This document shows positions 50,886 through 59,120 of a DNA stretch of 60,954 nucleotides, in pieces (within the stretch, counting starts at the first letter, position 1; the number at the start of each line of letters is the position of its first letter). The stretch is from DATHWB01 sp035544575 (GTDB lineage: Bacteria; Actinomycetota; Acidimicrobiia; Spongiisociales; ZC4RG35), in contig DATKEC010000004.1 in NCBI GenBank assembly GCA_035544575.1, positions 1 through 60,954 on the forward strand, written 5' to 3'. The notes under the pieces are model-generated. The model was not told where the DNA came from and did no database searches. It saw nothing but the letters and a program-made list of their open reading frames with translations. The position numbers and the translations under genes were made by a program.

Positions 50886-51196
50886 CAAGTGATGCTCATG
50901 TGGCCTACGGATCGTGCCCGGTCTGCGGGTACGTGATGCTTCCCGTCCTGCCTCTCTCTCCGTGTGGTCACGGCGAGCCGGCGGAACTCGTCGAGTTGAC
51001 CGACCGCGGGGTCGTGTACTCGTGGACCATCGTGGCGGAACCGAACGGTGAGGACACCGTCATGGTGATGGCCGACTTCCTCGATGGAGGGCTGCGGCTG
51101 ACCAGCCCGCTGGCGGGCGCCGACCGGGTTGCCATCGGCGATCACGTCGTCGTCGAGAATGGCACCGAGACTCCGTTCGTCCTTCGTCTCAGCTGA
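50882..51196 (+). CDS. DUF35 OB-fold, zinc-ribbon acyl-CoA-associated protein
   Basis: A 104-residue protein starting at GTG. An N-terminal rubredoxin-like zinc ribbon has CPVC near residue 12 and the second pair as SPCGH, where the last ligand may be His rather than Cys. It is followed by an OB-fold with RGVVYSWTIV, VMVMADFLDGGLRL and a final beta strand GDHVVVENG. DUF35 proteins bind thiolase-like partners, as BbsA and ChsH2 do. Its position at the end of the thiolase operon fits that. Four genes from 48384 to 51196 form the unit. Confidence 0.82.
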   Translation: MTSDAHVAYGSCPVCGYVMLPVLPLSPCGHGEPAELVELTDRGVVYSWTIVAEPNGEDTVMVMADFLDGGLRLTSPLAGADRVAIGDHVVVENGTETPFVLRLS

Positions 51197-51201
51197 CCGC
51201 C

Positions 51202-51699
51202 TCAGAGGGGTTGCAGCTCCGGTGGGAGCAGTTCGGGAGTGAGGACGGCCCCGTGTGCCACGACGGCAGTGTCGACGTACTCGACACCCGCTGGCATCTG
51301 TTCGGTGGGGACGTCGCCGTAGAAGTCCTCGATCCAGATCACCGAGCGGCCCTCGCCAACGGCTTTCGACACCAGGTCGTATGCGGCGGCGGCCTTCCAA
51401 TCCGGGTACATGGCGTCGGTCCCGTCGTCGATGACGGGAAACGGCCCCACCCCGAGGGCGGGGGCGATCGAGGAATTGGCCCGGTCCCGCCATGTCGTGC
51501 ACCAGTGGATCTCGGTGATCTCGGCGATGGCCTGGATGAGGTGGGGCATGTAATCGGGGATGTGAATTCGGAACCCGTTGGCTTCGAACACCCGCGTCTC
51601 CCACGGCCGGCGGTGTCCGGCGAGATGCCCCAGGTCGTTGATGACCCCATCGACATCGAGGAGAACAAGCGGGCGAGACGTGATGCCGCATTGTCCCAC
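51202..51699 (-). CDS. HAD-superfamily hydrolase-like protein
   Basis: A 165-residue protein with the HAD nucleophile motif LLDVDGVIND near residue 13-22, motif II-like HWCTTWRDRA and the motif IV-like IWIEDFYG. It lacks the large cap domain, and the lysine of motif III is unclear. Similar short HAD proteins in actinobacteria are of unknown substrate. It converges on the DUF35 gene with 5 bp between and lies between the two modules. No pathway link is evident. Confidence 0.75.
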   Translation of the reverse strand: MGQCGITSRPLVLLDVDGVINDLGHLAGHRRPWETRVFEANGFRIHIPDYMPHLIQAIAEITEIHWCTTWRDRANSSIAPALGVGPFPVIDDGTDAMYPDWKAAAAYDLVSKAVGEGRSVIWIEDFYGDVPTEQMPAGVEYVDTAVVAHGAVLTPELLPPELQPL

Positions 51700-51731
51700 G
51701 CCTCGGGCGACCCCCCTTCGTCCGCGTCCCG

Positions 51732-52415
51732 TCAGCCGCTGACGGTCTCGGCTTCGGCCACGCCCAAGCTGAGGGCATTGCGGGCGCTCGAAACGTGGAG
51801 GCGCATCATCGCTTCGGCGGCGACCGTGTCCCCGCTCCGGATCGCCACCAGGATCGCCGAGTGCTCGTCGAGGGATTCGGGGCGCGGATGGGTGATGTCC
51901 AGGTTCCAGAATTGCCGCACCACCAACTGATAGCGGGTTTGTTCGATGAACTTGGCGACAGACCGGTTGCTCGCGGCCTCGACCACCAGCGCATGGAACC
52001 TGCTACTCAGCCCGGCATAGGCCTGTGGATCCTGCGCTGTCCTGGCAGCCGCCATCTCCTTCAGCACCCCCTCGAGTTTCTCGAGCAACTCGGACGTGAT
52101 GTTCTCAGCGGCCAGACCCGCCGCAATGCCCTCCAGCCGCTCACGCACGATGAGAATCTCCCGGGCTTCCTCCGGCGTGAACAAACGCACCCTGGCGCCG
52201 CGATTCGGCTCCAGAGTGACAAAACCCTCCTTGTTCAGGTCGAGGAGAACCGCCCGGATCGTCGTCCGGCTGACCTTCAGGGACTGGGCCAGGTCGACCT
52301 CGATGAGGTGATGATTGGGAGCGACCTCACCCGTGAGGATCCACTCCCGCAGGGTGGCGAGCGCGCGATGAAACTGGCTCTGTGGCTGGCCGTTGTTGTC
52401 TGAGACTTCCGACAC
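51732..52415 (-). CDS. GntR-family regulator with FCD ligand domain
   Basis: A 227-residue FadR-type regulator. The winged helix occupies about residues 12-78, with DLAQSLKVSRTTIRAVLLDLNKEGFVTLEPNRG. The FCD domain is all helical and carries the Asp/His pattern of metal-binding FCD proteins (SRFHALVVEAA near 135, DEHSAILVAI near 190 and RLHVSSARN near 208). It probably senses a carboxylic acid. The GTG at 52415 follows GGAGCG. Operators of the FCD type are found in its own promoter and at two other module B promoters, so it probably represses module B. Confidence 0.9.
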   Translation of the reverse strand: MSEVSDNNGQPQSQFHRALATLREWILTGEVAPNHHLIEVDLAQSLKVSRTTIRAVLLDLNKEGFVTLEPNRGARVRLFTPEEAREILIVRERLEGIAAGLAAENITSELLEKLEGVLKEMAAARTAQDPQAYAGLSSRFHALVVEAASNRSVAKFIEQTRYQLVVRQFWNLDITHPRPESLDEHSAILVAIRSGDTVAAEAMMRLHVSSARNALSLGVAEAETVSG

Positions 52416-52446
52416 GGTGACGCTCCGATCGTCCGAACCGCACCCG

Positions 52447-52476
52447 ATCCTATCCGCCGCCCAAACTGTCGAACAA
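52447..52476 (-). promoter_or_regulatory. Promoter of the GntR gene with overlapping operator
   Basis: On the minus strand TTGTTC (52471-52476) and TAGGAT (52447-52452) are separated by 18 bases. TTGTTCGACAG (52466-52476) fits the TnGTnnnACnA-type consensus with one deviation and covers the -35, which suggests autoregulation. It may also act on the divergent luciferase-like gene. Confidence 0.55.
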
Positions 52477-52506
52477 TCAATGCAATGAGAGCCGTACGCT
52501 GCGGAG

Positions 52507-53376
52507 GTGGCCGTCGACCGCACTTCCTTCGCCCCGAACCGATTCGGTCTCGGCATCTCGATCAGCCCCAGCTGGACTTCGGAAGAAGAAGCAGACGTAG
52601 TACTCGCAGTGGCCCAGATCGCGTCGCAGAACGGGGCTTCGGTCTTCATGTTGGGCGACAAGCCCGGCGCCGGCCCCGAAGTGCGGTCCAACGCGGTGCT
52701 CCTGGCATGGCTACTGCCGCACCTCGTCGGCGTGCCGCGGATCGGATCCCTGTTCTTGGCGAGACAGACGCCTCTCGACAGCCTCGTCGTCATCGCCCGC
52801 ACCCTGTGTGACCTCATTCGCCACACTCCGGCGACCCCGGCGATCGGTGTGATGCGAGGTCGCCAGGCCGCGGGCGCTGACATACCGGGTCCGGACATCG
52901 AGACGGCTGCGGCCGTCCTACGAGGCGAGCCGAATATCCGAGATGCGGAGATCTGGGTGGGCGCCGAACAAGGTGGCGCCATCGATCGCGCCGCCCGCAT
53001 CGCCGACGTTTGGCTCGCCAACGGTTACTTCGGCGAAGTGGCTCTGCTCGAACAACTCCGACGTTTCCGTCTCCAGGCCTCCGATAGTGCCCGGACCGCG
53101 GTCCGGCGGGACTTCCTGTGCGACCCGGATTCGAGCAAGGCCCACGCCACCCTCCGCCAGATGCTCGCCGACGGGTACCGAGGCGGGAAGTTCGACGAGA
53201 GGGTCCTCATCGCCGGTTCGCCGGCCGAATGCCTCGAACGGATGGCCGACACCGCCCGGCTCGGCTTCGACGATGTCCTCGTGCGTCCTGCCGCCGAAGG
53301 GCCAGCGGCCGTCGAACAGTTCCAGATGCTGTTCGACGAGTGGCGGTGTGCGGGGGACCGGAGCCAGCCGGGCTAG
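52507..53376 (+). CDS. Luciferase-like (LLM class) oxidoreductase, copy 2
   Basis: A 289-residue luciferase-like TIM barrel, distinct from copy 1. It has FGLGISISPSWTSEEEA at the N-terminus, WLLPHLVGVPRIGSLF and VWLANGYFGEVALLEQLRRF, which fit the family pattern but are less conserved than copy 1. The GTG start is supported by the spacing to the divergent GntR gene. A flavin- or F420-dependent monooxygenase or reductase in module B is likely. The substrate is unknown. Confidence 0.75.
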   Translation: MAVDRTSFAPNRFGLGISISPSWTSEEEADVVLAVAQIASQNGASVFMLGDKPGAGPEVRSNAVLLAWLLPHLVGVPRIGSLFLARQTPLDSLVVIARTLCDLIRHTPATPAIGVMRGRQAAGADIPGPDIETAAAVLRGEPNIRDAEIWVGAEQGGAIDRAARIADVWLANGYFGEVALLEQLRRFRLQASDSARTAVRRDFLCDPDSSKAHATLRQMLADGYRGGKFDERVLIAGSPAECLERMADTARLGFDDVLVRPAAEGPAAVEQFQMLFDEWRCAGDRSQPG

Positions 53377-53409
53377 GGGAGATCGGGTCCGCCCGCACGG
53401 GACCGCCGG

Positions 53410-54246
53410 CTAGGAGGTGAGCTCCGGCCGCCATTTGTCGAACTGACGCTCGATGGCCTTCATGACCTCGGTCATGATCAAACCGAAAACGCCGACGAAC
53501 AGGACGCTGACCATGAGCAGCGGCGTGTCGAACGTGCCCGAGGCGATACTGATCAGGAACCCGAGACCGGTGTTCGAAGCGACGAGCTCGGCGACCACCA
53601 CACCGATCAGGGCACGACCCACGGCGAGACGGGCCGCCGTCATCATGTAGGGGACAGCGCCGGGCAGCACGATCGAGGTGATGACCTTCGGCTGGGAAGC
53701 CCCGAAACTACGCGCCATCCCCAAGAACTCGGCCTCGGACTGACGCACCCCGATCATCGTGTTGAACGCATAGGGGAAGATGGCGAAGAGGAACACGATG
53801 AAAACCTTCGAGGTCTGACCGATGCCCAACCAGATCAGGATGAGAGGAACCAGGGCCACGGTGGGGGTGGCGTTCAGACCGGCCAGCCACGGCTCGAGGA
53901 CATAGCTCGCCCGTTTCGACCAGCCACCGAGGAACCCGAGAGGGATACCCACCACGGTGGCGAGCGCCAGCCCGATCAGATACGCCCTGAGCGTGACCCA
54001 CAGCGACGGGATGAGCCGGTCGCCGTCCAGTTCGAAGACGATGCGATCGACGATGATCGTGGGCGAGGACATCGTCGACGTGCGGATCCACCCCGACACG
54101 ACCGCGAACTCCCAGAAACCGAGCACGGCGATGACGCCGAGCACACCGAGCAGGATCCGCTCACGTTTGCGCAGCCAGCGCAGCGTTCTCGTTCCAAGAG
54201 GGTCAGACCCGACAGCGGTCGGCGCCTGAGTGGCGCTAGCCGACAT
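53410..54246 (-). CDS. ABC transporter permease, NitT/TauT type (module B, second)
   Basis: A 278-residue permease with six hydrophobic segments. The ATPase-contact loop is SEAEFLGMARSFGASQPKVITSIVLPGAVPY. The ATG at 54246 overlaps the end of the ATPase gene by 11 bp. It is the last gene of permease, ATPase, permease on the minus strand and faces the luciferase-like gene. No receptor gene adjoins the set. Confidence 0.92.
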   Translation of the reverse strand: MSASATQAPTAVGSDPLGTRTLRWLRKRERILLGVLGVIAVLGFWEFAVVSGWIRTSTMSSPTIIVDRIVFELDGDRLIPSLWVTLRAYLIGLALATVVGIPLGFLGGWSKRASYVLEPWLAGLNATPTVALVPLILIWLGIGQTSKVFIVFLFAIFPYAFNTMIGVRQSEAEFLGMARSFGASQPKVITSIVLPGAVPYMMTAARLAVGRALIGVVVAELVASNTGLGFLISIASGTFDTPLLMVSVLFVGVFGLIMTEVMKAIERQFDKWRPELTS

Positions 54247-55042
54247 GGCCCGCACCGGTGCTCTCGAGGTCGCCGGTGGCCGGTCCGTGCAGGAGGTCCC
54301 ACACCTGTCCCACCAACTCGACGAACCGAGCTTCACGCTTGACACGGAGACTGCGGGGTCGGGGTATGTCGATCGTGATGTCGGCGATCAGCCGGCCCGG
54401 TCGTGCGCTCATCACGAGCACCCGATCGGAGAGGTACACCGCCTCGTCGATCTGGTGGGTGACGAACAGCACCGTCTTGGAGGACTTGGACCAGATGCCG
54501 AGCAACTCGCTCTGCATGAACTCGCGGGTCTGGGCGTCGAGGGAGGCGAACGGCTCGTCCATCAGGAGGATCTCGGGATCGATCGCCAGCGCCCGGGCGA
54601 CGTTGACGCGCTGGCGCATGCCACCGGAGAGTTCGTGGGGGTGGGCGTGTTCGAAACCGGAGAGTCCGACCAACTCGAGCACGGGCAGGGCGCGCTCCTC
54701 GGCCTCCTTGCGGCCGACCCCCTGGCATTCGAGGCCGTAGGCGGCGTTGCGCAGCACCGTGTACCAGGGGAGGAGTGAGGCATCCTGGAACACCGTGCCC
54801 CGGCTGCCACGGGTCGACTGCACATCCTCGCCGTGGATCGAGATCGTCCCCGAAGTCGGCTTCAACAATCCGTTGGCGATCTTGAGGAACGTGGACTTCC
54901 CGCAGCCGCTCGGTCCAACGATGGTCACGAACTGCTGCGGCTCGATCTCGACTGAGAAATCCTCGATCGCCAAGACGCTACGGCCGGTCCGGGGATGGAC
55001 GTACTCCATCCCGATCGAATCGGCCTTGAGAACGGGTTGCAT
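54236..55042 (-). CDS. ABC transporter ATP-binding protein, NitT/TauT type (module B)
   Basis: A 268-residue ATPase with Walker A GPSGCGKSTFLKI, the Q-loop FQDASLLPW, signature ELSGGMRQRVNVARAL, Walker B ILLMDEPFASLDA and switch His FVTHQIDEAV. It is related to the module A ATPase but clearly different. The gene follows the first permease by 13 bp. The substrate is unknown and may differ from that of module A. Confidence 0.93.
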   Translation of the reverse strand: MQPVLKADSIGMEYVHPRTGRSVLAIEDFSVEIEPQQFVTIVGPSGCGKSTFLKIANGLLKPTSGTISIHGEDVQSTRGSRGTVFQDASLLPWYTVLRNAAYGLECQGVGRKEAEERALPVLELVGLSGFEHAHPHELSGGMRQRVNVARALAIDPEILLMDEPFASLDAQTREFMQSELLGIWSKSSKTVLFVTHQIDEAVYLSDRVLVMSARPGRLIADITIDIPRPRSLRVKREARFVELVGQVWDLLHGPATGDLESTGAGHVG

Positions 55043-55055
55043 GAAGGTTCAGCTC

Positions 55056-55943
55056 CTAGGTCTGTGGTTTCCAGTCGGCGACACGGTTTTCGATCGCCAG
55101 CAGGATCTTGCTCAGGCCGACGCCGAGGATCGTGAGCAGCAGCACCGCGAAGAGCACCCTGTCGGCCTGCAGGTTGTGGGCGGCTTGCATCAGCATGTGA
55201 CCGATTCCCGCCTGGGAGGCGTACATCTCGCCCAGGACGATGGCGACGATGCCGATCCCGACCGCCAGACGGGTCGCGGCGAGGATGAAGGGCACGGTGG
55301 TGGGGAGCAAGACCGATTTGAAGAACTGGAACTGCTTCGCCCCGTAGCTGCGGGCCACGTCGAGGTACGTGGTGGGCACGGTGCGAACACCCTCCAGGGT
55401 CCCGACGAGAATGGTGATGAATGGCCCGGCGAAAACCAGCGCGATCTTCGACTCGAGTCCCAGACCGAACCACAGGACCAGGAGCGGGATGTAGGTGATG
55501 CGCGGCGTGGCATAGAAGAAGCGCAGCCACGGATCGAAGAAGTGTCCCAGCCGGCGGAACCAGCCGAACATCAAACCGAGCGGGATGGACAGCGCGATCG
55601 CCAGGGAGAACCCGATCGAGAAGGCAAGCATGCTGACACGCAGGTTGTTCCAGAAGTTCGGGCCGGTGATCTCCCGGATCGCCGCCGCGAAAACGGCCGT
55701 GGGGGAACTGAAGAAGAGGGGGCGAATCCATCCGAGTTGCGAGGCGACTTCCCAGACGGTGAGGAATCCGATGACGCTGATGGCCACATAGACCCGCTGT
55801 TCGGTCATGCCCCACCGGCCCCAGAACCCCCGACGGACCCGTTCCCCGCTCGGCGTGTCGGCTCCGGTGACGGGCGCTGCGACGGCGGCGTCGTCGATCA
55901 CGGTGGTCCCGGCCGATTGGTTCTCGTGCGATGCCTTGGTCAT
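55056..55943 (-). CDS. ABC transporter permease, NitT/TauT type (module B, first)
   Basis: A 295-residue permease with a 45-residue polar N-terminus, then six helices and the EAA-like loop TTYLDVARSYGAKQFQFFKSVLLPTTVPF. The ATG at 55943 is preceded by a purine-rich stretch (GGGTGGTGGGTG); a GTG immediately before it is also possible. It is the first gene of the receptor-less transporter set. The promoter at 56006-56040 carries a GntR/FCD operator. Confidence 0.92.
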   Translation of the reverse strand: MTKASHENQSAGTTVIDDAAVAAPVTGADTPSGERVRRGFWGRWGMTEQRVYVAISVIGFLTVWEVASQLGWIRPLFFSSPTAVFAAAIREITGPNFWNNLRVSMLAFSIGFSLAIALSIPLGLMFGWFRRLGHFFDPWLRFFYATPRITYIPLLVLWFGLGLESKIALVFAGPFITILVGTLEGVRTVPTTYLDVARSYGAKQFQFFKSVLLPTTVPFILAATRLAVGIGIVAIVLGEMYASQAGIGHMLMQAAHNLQADRVLFAVLLLTILGVGLSKILLAIENRVADWKPQT

Positions 55944-56005
55944 CACCCACCACCCTCTGGTCTGCGGTCCCGCCCGCCCGGACGCGATCAGCCATCCCGG
56001 GACGA

Positions 56006-56040
56006 TTGTCGGACATTACCATGGAGGTCACGCGGAGCAA
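56006..56040 (-). promoter_or_regulatory. Promoter of the module B transporter with GntR-type operator
   Basis: On the minus strand TTGCTC (56035-56040), 16 bases and TAATGT (56013-56018) form a promoter. The operator TTGTCGGACAT (56006-56016) overlaps the -10. It is also 104 bp upstream of the divergent isochorismatase-fold gene. Confidence 0.55.
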
Positions 56041-56119
56041 CAAGGTGGGGAACCGCTTTCGTGAGCCGGCGGACACGTCCATCAAATTCCCACTTCGACA
56101 CAGCCTCGGGAGGCCCGGC

Positions 56120-56788
56120 ATGACCCAGGAGCACACCATCGACACGGAGACTCTCCGTCGCTATGCCGAGCAAGGCTGGGGTGAGTCGCGGATCGGATTT
56201 GGCGAACGACCGGCCCTCGTCGTGATCGACATGCAGCACGACTTCGTCGACCCGGACTCTCCCTCTACCTGCTCCCCGATGGCCAGCGAGCGCGTTCCAT
56301 CGATCCGGACCCTGCTCGACGCTGCCCGTCGCGAAGCCATCCCCGTCTTCCACACCCAGGGCATCGTCAAGCCTGACCTCTCCGACCTCGGCCTGTGGAA
56401 GGGCACAGCCAAACGCACCGGGCGCTGCCAGATCGACGGGACCCGCGGCGCCGAGATCGTTCCCGAGCTGGCACCCGTCGCAGGCGAGCACATCGTTCGC
56501 AAGACCCGACCGAGTGCGTTCTTCGGGACCGACCTGCACGACCGTCTCCAGGCCTTCGGCATCGACACCCTGCTCTTGGCCGGGGCGTCGATGAGCGGGT
56601 GCGTACGGGCCACCGTCACCGACGGCTTCTCGCATGACTATCGGGTCTCGGTCGTTCGGGAATGCGTGGTGGACCGCACCGAGGCCCTCGTCGCCCGCAA
56701 CCTCTTCGACGTCGCCGCCAAGTACGCCGACGACATCGCCCTCGACGAGGCCCTCGAGTACCTGTCGTCTCGCAGCGTCAAGGTCTGA
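56120..56788 (+). CDS. Isochorismatase-family cysteine hydrolase
   Basis: A 222-residue hydrolase with the triad Asp37 (VVIDMQHDF), Lys128 (VRKTRPSAF) and Cys161 (GASMSGCVRAT). The phrase with Ser-Gly-Cys-Val-Arg-Ala-Thr is like that of N-carbamoylsarcosine amidase and maleamate amidohydrolase-type members rather than of true isochorismatase, so an amide or imide bond is a likely target. A strong ribosome binding site (GGGAGG) precedes the ATG. It leads an operon of three genes. Confidence 0.9.
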   Translation: MTQEHTIDTETLRRYAEQGWGESRIGFGERPALVVIDMQHDFVDPDSPSTCSPMASERVPSIRTLLDAARREAIPVFHTQGIVKPDLSDLGLWKGTAKRTGRCQIDGTRGAEIVPELAPVAGEHIVRKTRPSAFFGTDLHDRLQAFGIDTLLLAGASMSGCVRATVTDGFSHDYRVSVVRECVVDRTEALVARNLFDVAAKYADDIALDEALEYLSSRSVKV

Positions 56789-56829
56789 GCGAGGGTGCCG
56801 GATCACGTGGCCCACCTCGACGATCGTCG

Positions 56830-57804
56830 GTGACGCTCTTCCTCGACGAGCGCGCGGTGGGGGAGTTGGTCACCATGGACGACGCGCTCGCAGCCGTCGA
56901 AGCAGGTTTCACCGCTCGGGCGCGGGGCGTCGTCGACAACCTGCCCCGGGCGATTCTCCACCACAGCGGCGGAACCGTCCGGATCACCGCCGCCGTCATC
57001 GAGGACCAGAGCTACTACGGGGTCAAGGTTTCCAGCAGCGCCGTCTTCGGCTCCGGCGCCGGCCGTCTGCTGAGCCTCTATGCGATCGCCACCGGACGGT
57101 TGTGTGCGGTGATCCAGGTGTTCGGGCTCGGGGCGCTTCGCACCGGCGCGGTGAGCGGCGTGACCACCCGCCTCCTCGCCCGCCCGGACGCCGATGTACT
57201 CGGGCTCGTGGGCACGGGCCGGCAGGCCCGGACCCAGCTCGAAGCGATACGCCGCGTGCGGCCGATCCACACCGTCCGTCTGTTCGGACGAGACCCCGCC
57301 CGTCGCGCCCGGTTCGCCGAAGAAGTGCGCGGTGAGGGACTCGTCGTCCACGAATGCGCCACCGTCGAGGAAGCCGTGGCCGGCGCCACCGTCGTCGTCA
57401 CGGCCACCGCCGCCACCGAGCCGGTTCTCGCCGGTGACTGGTTGAACCCCGGCACCCATGTCAACGCGATCGGATCGAACGACCCGTCGCGGCGTGAACT
57501 CGACAGCGCGGTCGTGAGCCGGGCCGAGTTGATCGTCACCGACGAACCCGCTCAAGCCCGCTACGAGGCGGCTGACTTGATCCATCCCGTCGCCGAAGGG
57601 CTGATCGGATGGGAGGACGTGCGCGGCCTCGACGAGCTGCTCACCGGCGCCGTGGCAGGGAGACGCTCCGCGGACGGCATCACCGTCTTCGAGTCGCTGG
57701 GCACCGCGATCGGTGACGTGGCACTGGCTGCCCGGGCCTACGAAACCGCACTCGATCGCGGGATCGGACAGCGCCTCCCTGACCTGTCCGGCGAGGTCTC
57801 GTGA
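56830..57804 (+). CDS. Ornithine cyclodeaminase/mu-crystallin family protein, copy 2
   Basis: A 324-residue NAD(P)-dependent protein from GTG 56830. It has the Rossmann motif GLVGTGRQARTQLEAI near residue 124, YGVKVSSSAV and FGLGALRTGAVSGVTTRLLARP before it, and NPGTHVNAIGSNDPSRREL after it, all typical. The similar family member at 32641 belongs to module A. Imine or amino acid chemistry may thus occur in both modules. It overlaps the next gene by ATGA. Confidence 0.9.
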   Translation: MTLFLDERAVGELVTMDDALAAVEAGFTARARGVVDNLPRAILHHSGGTVRITAAVIEDQSYYGVKVSSSAVFGSGAGRLLSLYAIATGRLCAVIQVFGLGALRTGAVSGVTTRLLARPDADVLGLVGTGRQARTQLEAIRRVRPIHTVRLFGRDPARRARFAEEVRGEGLVVHECATVEEAVAGATVVVTATAATEPVLAGDWLNPGTHVNAIGSNDPSRRELDSAVVSRAELIVTDEPAQARYEAADLIHPVAEGLIGWEDVRGLDELLTGAVAGRRSADGITVFESLGTAIGDVALAARAYETALDRGIGQRLPDLSGEVS

Positions 57805-58376
57805 TGCCCCGGATCCCGCCGGTGGAGCCGACCGCGGAGCCCGAGGAACTCAGGACCGTCTTCGACCAATTGCGGGCGACGCGCGGCCGCATACCCACGA
57901 TGTACGGGATCCTGGCGCACCAGCCTGAGATCCTCGCCGCCCACCGGGCGTACTTCCATGCCGCGCTCGACACCGGCACGCTGCCCCGGGCGTTCAAGGA
58001 GAAGGTGGCATTCAAGGTCGCCCTCGAGTGTGGGTCCGCCTATTCGACGGCTTCTCATCGACGCTATGCCCTTCGCCACGGGGTCACTGAAGAGGAACTG
58101 GCGGCGATCGAGCGCTCGGAGTACGGCGGTCTGGCTCCGCACGAGCAGGTGGCGCTCGAGTTCGCCGACGAGGTGGTTCGGGGGGCCTTGACCAGCGACG
58201 CGACGTTCCAGACCCTTCGGACCCATTTCTCGTCACCGGAAATCGTCGAGTTTGCGGCCCTGGTCGGGATCATGCAGCTCGCCTCCACCCTCGGGGCGAT
58301 CTTCGATCTCCAGCCTGACGCCGACGAAGGCCCTCCGCCAGTGTCTACTATCCCTCCCGCCCGCGGGATTGTCTGA
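57804..58376 (+). CDS. Carboxymuconolactone decarboxylase/AhpD-fold protein without redox cysteines
   Basis: A 190-residue all-alpha protein of the CMD/AhpD superfamily (FKEKVAFKVALECGSAYSTASHRRYALRHG, then EFADEVVRGAL and FAALVGIMQLASTLG). In AhpD the motif ECxxCxxH-like carries two cysteines (CxYC); here the second position is Ser in AYSTASH and the first is Ser or displaced, so the thiol redox function is absent. A decarboxylase or scaffold role is possible. The end of the gene overlaps the operator TTGTCTGACAA. Confidence 0.8.
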   Translation: MPRIPPVEPTAEPEELRTVFDQLRATRGRIPTMYGILAHQPEILAAHRAYFHAALDTGTLPRAFKEKVAFKVALECGSAYSTASHRRYALRHGVTEEELAAIERSEYGGLAPHEQVALEFADEVVRGALTSDATFQTLRTHFSSPEIVEFAALVGIMQLASTLGAIFDLQPDADEGPPPVSTIPPARGIV

Positions 58377-58379
58377 CAA
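58369..58379. promoter_or_regulatory. Perfect GntR-type operator upstream of the class II aldolase gene
   Basis: TTGTCTGACAA is an exact palindrome with a single central base and matches the FCD consensus TnGTnnnACnA in full. It overlaps the stop codon of the CMD gene and lies 34 bp before the aldolase start. Confidence 0.55.
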
Positions 58380-58412
58380 AGTCCGAGGGAAGAGGTCGAA
58401 GGGAAAGGCAAC

Positions 58413-59099
58413 GTGGAATCCAACACACTCCTTGCGCAGAAGCTCAACAAGGCCTGGCGATTCTTGTACCGCCGCGGATTCATCGACGGGTTCGGCCACA
58501 TCAGCGCCCGCACGGACGACCCGACCAGAATCCTCGTGGCTCCACACAGTCTCCGCGACGACTCCGAGCCAGAGGACTTCGTCACTGTCGATCTCGACGG
58601 CAATCAGATCGAATCCGACGCCAAACTCCCGGCCGAGTTGCCCATACACACGGCGATCTACCGCCGCCGGCCGGATGTCCAAAGTGTGGCGCACCTCCAC
58701 TCTCCGTATGCCACGAGTTTCACCATGACCGACCAGCCGCTCGGCATCTCATATTTCCTTGGTTCGGTCTTCCGTAGTGGAATCCCCGTCCACGCCGACT
58801 CGCGTCTGATACTGGATGCCGGACGGGCCGACGCCCTCGCCGCTTCGCTGGGACCGCATCGAGCGGTGCTGATGAAGGCGCACGGGGTGGCGGTGGCAGG
58901 CGCGGACGTCGAGGAGATGTTGAGCTGGGCCTTCTTGCTCGAAGAGAATGCCCGGCGGACATGGATCAGCGCCGCCGTCGGCAAGGTCGAGTTCCTCGAC
59001 GGCGAGCTGATGGCCGAGATCGAAGGCGAGATGCTGGCCAGCCGGGGTCCGATCCGCCGGATCTGGTCTCTGTGTGAGGCCGAAGCCGGCGTCGCCTGA
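58413..59099 (+). CDS. Class II aldolase/adducin family protein
   Basis: A 228-residue zinc-dependent enzyme of the fuculose-phosphate-aldolase fold. Metal ligands HLHSPYA near residue 94 and a later His in KAHGVAVAG near residue 153 are present, together with GFIDGFGHISAR at the N-terminus. The family also holds decarboxylases of the pyridoxine-degradation type. It starts at GTG 58413 and has its own operator, so it could be transcribed apart from the preceding operon. Substrate unknown. Confidence 0.88.
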   Translation: MESNTLLAQKLNKAWRFLYRRGFIDGFGHISARTDDPTRILVAPHSLRDDSEPEDFVTVDLDGNQIESDAKLPAELPIHTAIYRRRPDVQSVAHLHSPYATSFTMTDQPLGISYFLGSVFRSGIPVHADSRLILDAGRADALAASLGPHRAVLMKAHGVAVAGADVEEMLSWAFLLEENARRTWISAAVGKVEFLDGELMAEIEGEMLASRGPIRRIWSLCEAEAGVA

Positions 59100-59120
59100 G
59101 CAGGCTCGCTCCCCGCAGGA

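Noticed and set aside
53377..53409. GC-rich inverted repeat between the luciferase-like gene and the permease stop
   Set aside because: The stem is short and interrupted, without T-runs; not distinct from background in GC-rich DNA.
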